Made by a program: the position numbers and the translations under genes. Positions 1-9,062 of a DNA stretch of 64,000 nt are shown one piece after another (within the stretch, counting starts at the first letter, position 1; each line of letters begins with the position of its first letter). The notes below the pieces were generated by a model. That model did not search any database. It was not told where the DNA came from and saw nothing but the letters and a program-made list of their open reading frames with translations. Where the stretch lies: positions 91,518,020 through 91,582,019 of the forward strand of contig OX235272.1 in assembly GCA_944472155.2 (NCBI GenBank). Direction: 5' to 3'. The DNA comes from Trichobilharzia szidati. Taxonomy: Eukaryota; Platyhelminthes; Trematoda; Strigeidida; Schistosomatidae.

Positions 1-610
1 ATGTCATCCGCTTTCCTTCTTAACAAAGTCATGTGACAATCTGCTTTCACAATAACTACACTACAACTTTCAATCGATAATAATCAATAAGATTCTGTAG
101 AAAGGTATAAATAATACAGTGAAACATTAAGCACCTTTTATTTTAAGCGAATTATATATATATAGTCACATACACTAACTGAGCTTTTATTACTATTATT
201 ATCATTATTACTATTACTATTCATACACAATAAAAATTCCTATTAAATAAATGATGGTAGACAGATTGTTTCACATGTACTTTTATTCTAAATGTCTGTG
301 TACAGAAGAAGATTTAATTCATTTGATCCTGTCTGAAAAAATACTATAGAGTGCATTTTATTGCTATTATTATTATTATTACTATTATCATTAATATGCT
401 GAAGACTCTGACCCACAGAATGATATTTCAATATAAAATTGACATTTTTATATGCCATTTCGACTTTTCAAAAAGGTTAACTGGATGGGAGGAATTGAGT
501 AATGACAGATTGATTATGTCTGTCTGTCTATCTCTCTGTCTAGCTACCTGTCTATCTAGCTGTCTAGCTGAGGAAGACAATCCATTTTAATTTTACTATC
601 AGCGCGGAAT
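1..610. other. No gene seen; simple-sequence-rich
   Basis: AT-rich DNA with short TTA/ATT runs (about 190-220 and 365-395) and a CTGT/CTAT-rich run near 517-570. The 79-residue frame through it is low-complexity and matches nothing I recognise. Confidence 0.5.
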
Positions 611-627
611 GATAATAAACAATTGTC

Positions 628-1000
628 ATTAACGGCGAGTATTTGTACTCACACCCGACCATGTGGATCCCACTTGATCACCACTTCTCACTACAACTCC
701 AGGCAACTTTCTCCTGGAGGCAAGCGCTGCCAAGTATCAGATTAATTTTCAAAAGTTACTTGGGATTTGAGACAATAGACCGGGTCCCACAGTGGCTAAA
801 TGGTCTAATAGCTTTCCTTGTAACCGGATGCACCTGGGTTTGAACGTCGGTGGATGAGTACTACTGATGAGTCCCAAACTAGGACGAAACAGCTGTCCAA
901 TACCCCCTGTTGGTTTTCAATGGTTCTCTAACTGATATCAGTCTGCAGTCAAACGTGAACCAAATCAAATGCCTACAAAGTAACTCTTGCAAATTACTCC
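628..1000 (+). mobile_element. H-family SINE-like repeat with 5' module
   Basis: A tRNA-like head begins near 783 (box A-like GTGGCTAAATGG; degenerate box B near 832-842), followed by a hammerhead motif and the conserved H tail (GGTTCTCTAACTGATATCA near 923). The 628-763 stretch resembles the spacer between paired H copies elsewhere (e.g. 35,940-36,055). Noncoding; its presumed promoter is the internal RNA polymerase III type typical of tRNA-derived SINEs, which is inference. Confidence 0.75.
858..903 (+). ncRNA. Hammerhead ribozyme, H type, core intact
   Basis: Core CTGATGA at 864-870, stem II GTCC/GGAC closing a CAAACTA loop, GAAA at 886-889, palindromic CAGCTG as a minimal stem III, and a GUC cleavage triplet ending at 897. 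Stem I (858-863 with 898-903) has four of six pairs, with mismatches next to the core. All conserved hammerhead core bases are present; activity is not known. Confidence 0.7.
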
Positions 1001-1585
1001 AAGGCACCCTAGTGGCTGGCTACCGAACGAAGTTGACTAGAGTTCGAGTCAGAAGTCAGAATAATTATTAATCTATCACTATCACTAGAGTGCAAGTGAA
1101 ATGAAATCATATTTAAGTTGAAAATGTCATTTTTAGATATGTCATTTATGTACACCTTGCAATTGAAAACAACTAAGAGATACAAGTGGATTCAAAGGCG
1201 ATGACTCTAACAAAAGTACCTTGATGTTGAAATATATTCACAATCAATGAAGGGTTTCAAATGAAAGGTAAATGCGGACAAGAAAGGCGTGAATACATAC
1301 ATACATACTTACATACAACGATCGATCGATAACGATAATCAAAAGTAGCAACAAAAATATCCGCAAACTTTACAAAATAATCTCCAATAACAGTGAATAT
1401 TATCCTGAAGAAAAGTGGTTACTATCATTTCTTTGACTGGACACTAGTAACTAGTGTGATGTGTCTAGTCCTTTCTTTGGTGCATACTGAATTCTAACAG
1501 TCAGGTTTGCATGTGGTCACCATTCTAGGTAGCTCGCCATCATGGTTCACATTGATTTGATAATATTGAATGTTTGGATGCAATT
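1001..1585. other. No gene seen
   Basis: AT-rich sequence with short ATAC and GATC-rich runs (1,295-1,335). I see no coding frame, no RNA gene and no repeat I can assign. Confidence 0.4.
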
Positions 1586-1824
1586 GGCAGGAAGCCTTGG
1601 ACCTAGGTTTCGTGCTAGTTGGCAGTCACCAGTCAGCAAGGCGTATCTACAGGAGGTCAAGCGCGAGCCCGAATAGCTCAGTGGTAATGTCTCTGGCTAC
1701 AACACTCACTGGGTGACGTGGGTTCGAATCTCAGAAGGGACATGAGTTCCTTCAAGGTTGCATATACGCCTTGCTGACTGGTGAGTGCCAACTAGCACGA
1801 AAACAAAGTCCAAGGCTTCCTGCC
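1586..1824 (+). mobile_element. P-family tRNA-like SINE inside a 61-bp inverted repeat
   Basis: Arms at 1,586-1,646 and 1,764-1,824 are near-perfect reverse complements. The loop holds a tRNA-like unit with box A TAGCTCAGTGG (1,674-1,684) and box B GGTTCGAATC (1,721-1,730). A related tRNA-like unit without the left arm lies at 61,612-61,735, so the left arm probably arose by inverted duplication of the SINE 3' body. A pol III transcript through it would fold into a long hairpin capped by the tRNA-like part (inference). Confidence 0.7.
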
Positions 1825-2480
1825 GATCGCCTCCAACCACCTAATACTATCATTTCTTTCTAATTTCCATATAAACAGTGCGTATGAGTGAGCAACTGCA
1901 ATCTGAGTCGCAACTTTGATTGATGGTGACTTAATAGGTGGATGGAGCACCCCCCCCCAATTAGACTGGAACCCTATACAAACACCACTAGTATCATCTT
2001 TTGTACAACAGGTATTGGACATGACAACAGACACCAAACATTTCGGTTCAATGTAATCAATGGTCAGGAAATGACGATTAACAGTCTGAGATAATAACTG
2101 TATATCTAAACAATTCTAGACATGACAGAAAAAAGTGTATAAAAGAGTAAAGGATTTCATCATTAAGTCAGTCAGTCAGTTCATGAAATTTTATACTCCT
2201 GTTTAAATATCTTTTCGTTTTTTTTTCAAATTTAGCGCCTCTTTCGTCACTTAAAATTTAAACAATTTGTAACTATTATGTAGAATCTTTTCAAGATTAA
2301 GTAAACTGTCTCATTTGTCTGCGGATGTGGGGGAATCAATTTCTCTATGGTGTGGACATTATTACAAAACGATATCCTTCAAAGGATTATTGATGTTCAC
2401 CAATCAAGAGTCGTCGGCGTCTGTCGTTTTAGTGAGACAGTAACATTTCTTTTCAGAGTAGTACATACACGTTGTTGTAT
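1825..2480. other. No gene seen
   Basis: AT-rich, with a C10-like run near 1,950 and a GTCA run near 2,165. No supported gene or repeat family. Confidence 0.4.
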
Positions 2481-2668
2481 GCGTCAGTGATTCGGCAGTA
2501 GAATGCCTGCCAATCAAGCACGTGGTCTGGTGTTCACTTTTCGGCTGGTACACACCTTTACCTCCCTTAGCCGGTTGTAAACCCTACAAAGATGGAAGGT
2601 TGGGCGTGAGGCTAGCAATCCCATGCCGTAAAAAGAAGACAAATGCTACTCGAACTTCAAAGCTTAAA
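2481..2668 (+). mobile_element. S3-family SINE, degenerate
   Basis: Resembles the complete S3 copy at 50,266-50,511: a GCGTC...GGCAGTAGAATGC(C/T)TGCCAA head, a weak box B, then the body motif GAAGGTTGGGCGTGAGGCTAGCAA and ACTTCAAAGCTT. The head and box B are mutated, so it is an old copy. Confidence 0.6.
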
Positions 2669-3097
2669 TTTACGATATTTTAATCCAATGGTATTCACGT
2701 CATGTCCTTAGCTCACTAACTATAACTTCAGGAGAAGGCATTGGAAATAATACGCCATAAAAATGGAATCTTCATATTCAAATTAGTGCTAAAGATGCTT
2801 TCCAGATGGACAATAAAAGCTGCTTCGCATTTTAACTGTCTATCTCACAGAACACAACAATACTAACAAAGCCTACTAGGGCTACAAATCTTCACTAAGT
2901 TATTCGCTGAACAGTCACAAATAATCTGGAATATATTTTTGAAAATATTCTTAGGATAACAGAGGCTGGGAATACAGTAGTTTCAATAAATTGCTACCTG
3001 ATAGTCGATTCGCCTGAACAACTAACACAGTTCAAATGAACTGTCGTCAAGATTTGACAGAATAGTTCTATAATATTTGGGAGCCGAGTGAGAAGTA
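2669..3097. other. No gene seen
   Basis: AT-rich spacer between an S3 copy and the PLE-type inverted repeat. I recognise nothing in it. Confidence 0.4.
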
Positions 3098-3563
3098 GAC
3101 ATTTGTAAAAAATTATATGTGTAAAATCTCAGTGAGATTGAAATGAGTAATTCCAACGTTTCGTTCGGCAATCTAGTCCGAACTTCTTCAAGGAAATTAA
3201 TCGAAATTAACATAACAGAGGTTTATATATAAAAGGAACATCACTTGTTTTTTTAAAAACTGTTTACCCACACACACATACACACTCTGCTTGAAGTGTT
3301 TAACAAAGGTAGACCAATATTTGTATGTCCGAGGTCAAATTTTGATCACAGGTCATAAAATTTTGTTTATTATACTTGTTGAATGAGTCATGATTGGACA
3401 AAGTTTTTAAAAATAAGTAATGTTCCTTTTATATATAAACCTCTGTTATGTTAATTTCGATTAATTTCCCTGAAGAAGTTCGGACCAGATTTCCGAACGA
3501 AACGTTGGAATTACTCATTTCAATCTCGCTGAGATTTTACAAATATAATTTTTTACAAATGTC
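3098..3563. repeat. PLE-type terminal inverted repeat pair (about 162-bp arms)
   Basis: Left arm 3,098-3,260 and right arm 3,403-3,563 are reverse complements with few differences and enclose about 142 bp. Each arm carries a hammerhead-like motif of the kind known from the pseudo-LTRs of Penelope-like elements (GAAACGTTGG after the core). The arm at 3,151-3,195 (minus) has the first core C changed to T; the right arm keeps it. No PLE coding sequence lies between the arms, so this is an end-only remnant. The PLE assignment rests on the ribozyme architecture. Confidence 0.65.
3466..3510 (+). ncRNA. Hammerhead ribozyme, PLE type
   Basis: Stem I TTCC (3,466-3,469) pairs with GGAA (3,507-3,510). 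Core CTGAAGA is at 3,470-3,476, followed by one extra A. Stem II is GTTCGGA/TCCGAAC, 7 bp with a CCAGATT loop; then GAAA at 3,499-3,502, a two-pair stem III, and predicted cleavage after GUU at 3,506. An extra base between A9 and helix II is tolerated in some known hammerheads. Every required core base is present. Confidence 0.75.
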
Positions 3564-3721
3564 AACTAACACAGTTGTATGATTTTCAACACTCACTACT
3601 CCGAATAGTTGAAATCGGTAATAACTGAAGAAGGAAAAAAGGGTGGAAAAACAGATCAAAACAAGGTTTAAATGCCTTTATAAATAACTGTAAGTTGTCA
3701 TGAAAATCAAAATATTCCACT

Positions 3722-3902
3722 AATACTGCCAAGCAGGAGGTCAGGGTTCAGGTTCTGGTCGATGAACTCTTAATCTAGTCTCCTTTACCAGGTGGTTGTA
3801 AGCTCATAAAAGGCAGAAAGTAGGGAGTGAAGCTAGCAACCCCATCCTACGGAATAACAACATCAGGGCTACTGAAAATTCAAGACTTGAAGCTTGAAAC
3901 AT
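3722..3902 (+). mobile_element. S3-family SINE, degenerate
   Basis: Body motifs of S3 are recognisable (GTGAAGCTAGCAACCCCATCCTACGG, here split, and TTCAAGACTTGAAGCTTGAA), while the tRNA-like head is badly eroded. Confidence 0.5.
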
Positions 3903-4850
3903 CATGTTCAACTAGAATGAATGATCAAGAGGACGAAATTGGAACTGAAGAAAGTTGAAATGTATCACAGAAAACACTGACTGACAATGTACACTTTTGA
4001 AGGTACTTTTTCATCCCCAGTTTTTAGGTATGTAGTAGCTTGTATTGTTTTATTTAAAACTGACATTTTCTAGTGAAAACCATCAGCAGTAGACCAAGAG
4101 ACGGAGAATTTTGTTTTTTTTTATTTTGAGCAAAGTGAAAGTAATTCAGAGATGAATGAACTCAGTCAAAAATAGACTACTCTCTCAACAACTAGTTCTT
4201 GTCCTTTTATGTTTGATTTTTCATGTGACTAAAATAGTTCAATATAATTTTTCAATGTAAGTAGACCTATTTTCTACACGGTCAGGGGTAATATCTACAA
4301 TGTGTTACAATGTAAGTAAATAAGTTTTTTTTAAAACGGTTACATAATACACCGAAAAAAACAAAAACAAAATGAACATGACTCATGCATAGTTAGTCAA
4401 CAAAAAACCTTGTCCCTTAAAAAACATTATACTAACTAAATTATTTTATTTTCGTTACAATGTTACACACACACACACACAAATAATAACAAAAAACAGT
4501 AGAAGACACTAGATATTACAAAAATAAAGATGTGTCGGTGTAGAGGATCAAAGAAGTTCGTCAATTCAATCGAATCTCAGACATTTCGCTTTCAATAGTC
4601 AAATAATTTATCTGTACTGAGGAGTGGATCAGATTGTGGACAATTAAGTTTTCATGGAATAAGAGTGTGGTTGCTGCTTCCTTGTAGTGTGATTGTATAT
4701 CTCTGTACTCTCTTCGTAACATCGTTAGTTAATAAATACCTCATTGAATAGTCCATAAGGGTTATATTCTTCCTTCACTAGTTGAAGCGGTGTTAAGAGC
4801 AGCTTGGTCACCAGATTAGGTGGCAAAATAATCATGAATATATCACTTCT
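3903..4850. other. No gene seen
   Basis: AT-rich stretch with a short CA run near 4,465-4,480. I see no coding frame or known repeat. It ends in the left copy of the target-site duplication of the next element. Confidence 0.4.
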
Positions 4851-4864
4851 AGCTAAAACCAATC

Positions 4865-5348
4865 CGGATTTTCAACTCCAATGTGAAGTCAGTGCTACTA
4901 TACGGATCAGAGACTTGCACTGCGCGTCATAAAGAGCATCTCAAACAAACTACAAACCTTCATTAACAGTTGTCTTCGCTCAATACTCAAGATCAGATGG
5001 CCAGGAAAGATCAGCAACAGGGATCTCTGGGAGCGAACCAACCCAGCAGGAACCGATTGTGAAACAAATATGCAGGAAGAAATGGAGATGGATTGGCCAT
5101 ACTCTGAGGAAACCATCAAGTGACATCACTAGACAAGCCATTGCTCGAGTGGAACCCGAAAGGGAAGCAGCGAGTTGGTCGTCAGTGCAAGGGTGACTTG
5201 GAGGAGGTCATGTGAAGAGGAGATGAAAACGTGTGGGCAGACTTGGAGCCAGGTGAAGACTCTAGCAGAGAACCGAACGCAATGGAGACGCCTGGCTGAA
5301 GCCCTATGTTCCTCTAGGAATTAAAGGAAACAATAATAATATAATAAC
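4865..5348 (+). mobile_element. RTE-like LINE, 5'-truncated insertion with 14-bp TSD
   Basis: The sequence encodes, with frame breaks, the C-terminal part of an RTE-type polyprotein: an S-V-L-L-Y-G-S-type strand near 4,890, then R-K-K-W-R-W-I-G-H-T-L-R-K near 5,080, and a basic R-V-G-R stretch. It ends in the LINE 3' end CCTCTAGGAATTAAAGGAAAC followed by an AATAAT-type tail. It is flanked by perfect AGCTAAAACCAATC repeats at 4,851-4,864 and 5,349-5,362, as expected for target-primed reverse transcription. Only about 480 bp survive, so it was dead on arrival. Confidence 0.85.
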
Positions 5349-5641
5349 AGCTAAAACCAATCGGAAAATAAGCTCGAAGTCGTTCAAGCGGCGTAACTAA
5401 CCGATTTCCTAGATCGGTGTTTCTAAAAATTGTATTCTCAATTATGAATAGTTTAAATCCAATTGAAATTTGCACTAATCAGACGTTGTTAACCGAAAAG
5501 TGATATATTAATTTATCGTGTAACCTGTGAACACTGTATCAATCAGACATCATGAGAACAGATGTGATTAGAAGATAAATCTTTATTCTCTGAGGAGTTG
5601 ATAACGATGACGGTGATATGGATACTGATGATGATCGAGAG

Positions 5642-6695
5642 TTAGTCACTGAATCTCACAGAGCACAATTTTATTGCTCATAATCATATCATGTGATTAT
5701 CCATAATGGAGTTATACTCTACTACAGTGCCCAAGTTTTATCTTTATACCAATAATAGATGTGTTACTTATCGGCTTAATTACTGTAAGCGCAACAGCCA
5801 ATGGATCTTGGTTTCAAGCCTAATTATACCTTCGTAATCCCTCATACATCGTGACCCATAAGCTATTACTGGTGGTGAAAAGTTGTATTATTACTGTTAC
5901 TCCACAGGGGAGTACTCACTGTTTCAGCTTAAATCTATTGGTAGAAGTTGGAATTCATGGGCCATTGGATCGGGTCCCAGTGGCTGAATGGTCGCCTTGT
6001 AACCGGAAGGTTCTAGGTTTGAGCCCTGATGGGTGGGCACTGGTGAAGAGTCGCAAACTAGGACGAAACAGCCGTCCTATCCATTGATTCTCTAACTGAT
6101 GTCAACTCGTGGTCAAACTTCAAATAAATCAAATTCCCACAAACTAAGTCTTCGAAGTTAACCCAAGGTTCGCTAACGACCGGCTGCAGGAAGAAGTTTC
6201 CTGTAGTTTCTGTTGGGAATTCGTGACTATTGAGGTCCATCATGTTGGATGTGAGGATAAATACTCACCAACGACACTGGCTGTCAGTGGTCATGTTTCA
6301 CAGTAGTAAAGAAAGATAAAGAGAACTGCTGCACAGTTTGGTTGATAGCTGGACATCACGTCTACAGTATAAAAGCATCTTATTTCCCATCTGATTGTAT
6401 TTTATTGGTAACACTAATATTACTATTTCTGAATGTACTTTATCTTATATTGATTTTATTCAAATGTCTAATCATCAGTTTTTACTCATGTATATAAATG
6501 AAGCAAGAAAGTTATGTGAGTATCGCCTTGATATGATTATGAGCAGTAATAAATTGTGCTCGAAAGGTGGTCATCAGTAAATATTACTGTATAACACCAC
6601 TGTGTGATTTTATCAAAATAGCAATTTTATCCATAATGGAGTTATACTCTACCACAGTGCTCAAGTTTTATACTTATATCAATTAGTCACTGAAT
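5642..6695. mobile_element. Foldback-like repeat flanked by a 13-bp direct repeat
   Basis: The direct repeat TTAGTCACTGAAT occurs at 5,642-5,654 and 6,683-6,695. The right part (6,372-6,682) matches the right half of the 817-bp element at 15,471-16,287. A second fragment of the same right end lies at 5,668-5,757 in the same orientation. An H SINE (5,939-6,165) sits inside. The internal order is therefore rearranged relative to the copies in segments A and B. Confidence 0.5.
5939..6165 (+). mobile_element. H-family SINE-like repeat
   Basis: Contains GGTAGAAGTTGGAATTCATG at the head, a tRNA-like unit (GTGGCTGAATGGT; box B region GGTTTGAGCCC), a hammerhead relic and the H tail. The ribozyme core reads GGTGAAGA where CTGAAGA is expected, so it is predicted to be inactive. 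Confidence 0.75.
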
Positions 6696-7643
6696 GTTTT
6701 AACCTACTGTCAAGCCTATAATCCAATCATGCATTTCAGCGCGAATTCTTCATCCAGTGCTTCTATGACGCTGAACTCAGAAGAGATGAAGGGAAGTAAA
6801 TCGTCCTATTTTGAAGACAGCTTTGAATGCATTATCCATAACTTACACTCACCAGCTAAGAACAGTCTGAATATAGATACATGTCCAGAAAAAAATAATG
6901 TTTAATACACTATACCAGAGAAAGAAGTATTTAAAGCATCATACTTAACCAGCGGCATAATTCAACTCAACAACAAGTCTGATCACCTGATTTCAATTGG
7001 AATTTGTTTGAAAATAATGAAAAACAACAACAAACAACAAAGTGAACAACAAAATTTATTAGTACAAAAACTCTATTCTGACGTAATGCCACTACTTCTG
7101 TTCAACTCTTAATTAATTAATTAATTAATTAGTGTGTGTAAGCATTGATTCTGTCATCAATTGGCTTTTAATTTAAGAAATTCTTCTATCGGAACATCTT
7201 GTGACCGGCATTATTGTTTATACAGGATTAAATGTAACTTGAATTAAACAGAAATTGATAAAAAAAAACCAGTCTTTGGTATTAGATGATGGTTGGAGGC
7301 AAGCAACAGGAAGTCCTTCGCCTACTTTCCCTTCATGAGGTTTGTGGGTTTACTGTAGCGGTCTGCTTAGATCATTGGACTATCTAGTTCCCCACAGAGC
7401 TCAATATATCAAATTTACTGAGTTATAGTTAGTTTTAATCACCTATTTACGATATTGGTGGGCAGTCCGTACTCATGTGGATTTTTGAATGGCATTTGAC
7501 ATACAACTTAATCTGTTTTGAAGGGACAAATACGTCGGGAGTTGAGGCATGTTGTAGAGAGAACAGAATTCTGTCGATATACTGTGGATTACTGTTTTAC
7601 AATTTTTTTGAAAAAGAGTATTGATTATATTAGAGATATAGAT
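6696..7643. other. No gene seen
   Basis: AT-rich, with an (AATT)n run near 7,110-7,130 and a run of A near 7,260. I recognise no gene or repeat family. Confidence 0.4.
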
Positions 7644-7997
7644 GATGGAGGGTTTCATCATGAGCTGACATCAGTTAGAGAACCACTGGAAAACCTACAG
7701 GGAGTACTGGACAGCTGTTTCGTCGGCCTAGTTTGAGATTCTTCATCAGAACTCATTCACCGGGGTTTGAACCCAGGACCTTCTGGTTACAAGGCAAGCT
7801 AGCTCGTAGACCATTAAGCCACTCACTGGGACCCGATCCAATGGCCAGCCCATGAATTCTAACTTCTGCCAATTCACGACATAGAGCAACCATTTCGCAA
7901 TGTCTTCTTCGATGAGTTACTGCCTCATCTTCAACCTGCTGTACCCTACTAGTCACGGCTTCCCACTAGATGTCAGCTCATGATGAAACCCTCCATC
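7644..7997. mobile_element. H-family element bounded by perfect 29-bp inverted ends
   Basis: A minus-strand H copy (7,650-7,885: tail, hammerhead relic, box B GGTTTGAACC in reverse, tRNA-like head) is followed by a spacer and then a plus-strand H tail. The outermost 29 bp at 7,644-7,672 and 7,969-7,997 are perfect reverse complements. The same spacer recurs at 38,930-39,000. The ribozyme core is broken. Confidence 0.7.
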
Positions 7998-8640
7998 CAA
8001 TGGAACAAAATCCCTACAAAACCAATACTTGAAGACTATAATGGACACAGTGATTAGTGACAAGGTAGTAATCAATGTCATGCATCTAGTCCATGATGTT
8101 AATGCTAATTGAATTCTGACGATTGTCCCCAACCATCTAACATGAATTTAAAGTTCATCGCGATGGTGAGTTGATGATTTATACTGCATACTTGACTGAA
8201 AGAATTCAGTTAGTACTAACACCTAAAGATTAGGTACATGACACTGGTGTACTCCTCAGGGGACTGATTGATGGAAATCAGTCTTTAGTAATTTAAGAAA
8301 AACTTTTCTGAATGGGTCTTAGAATCAAGAAAGCAAAACAGGTATATATTTCATGTGTAGCTACAAAAAAAATATAAATATATATAAATTAATTCACCTT
8401 GAAAGGAATTTAATCATTCTTAGCATTTTAATGGATTGTATATCACGTGATTATTTCCCCTCTTTCCAAACACACACACACACTCTTTTATGAACACTTG
8501 TCAAGTTTCAGATGTGACCTGCACCCCAGTCTAACTGAAGGCTACTTGTTAGTTTTGAGGATGATACATTTCGTTCTACTTCTCTGCATAATTTTTTAAA
8601 TTGGTGAAAACCTAAAGGAATATTTTTTTTGTCTTATCAA
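7998..8640. other. No gene seen
   Basis: AT-rich; a CA run near 8,470-8,483. No supported gene. Confidence 0.4.
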
Positions 8641-9062
8641 AAATGACTGACTTCAAAGAAAATTGTTTCATCCCAGTTTGTGACTCGTCATCGGCACTCA
8701 CCCATAATCCCACCTTTAGGGATCGAACGCAGGAGCTTCTGGTTACAAGGTGAGTTCATTGAAAGATTAACTATTTTGTGTTTGAGGACTCCCCGATAAT
8801 ATCGGCTAACAGTCGTACTATATATCGCAAAATGGCTGAAGGTAGAATTCATAAGCCATGTCCGTCTAGAGGGTAATCGAGCTGGCCACATAACCTGAAG
8901 TTCCTGTGTTCGATCCCTAGTAGCGGGATCAAGAGTGAGTACTGCTCGAGAAGAGTCTTAAACCAGGACGAAACAGTTGTCCAATACTCCGTGCTAGTTC
9001 TCAATGGTTCCCTAACTGATGCCAACCAGTGATTAAACTGAAAACCAATCAAATCCTACAAA
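8641..9062. mobile_element. H-family inverted pair, degenerate
   Basis: A minus-strand fragment (about 8,660-8,770) and a plus-strand copy (8,838-9,062) lie head to head. The plus copy has box B TTCGATCCCT, a hammerhead relic with an insertion in the core (CTGCTCGAGAAGAG) and the tail. Its paralogue in segment A lies on the minus strand around 19,175-19,640. Confidence 0.65.
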
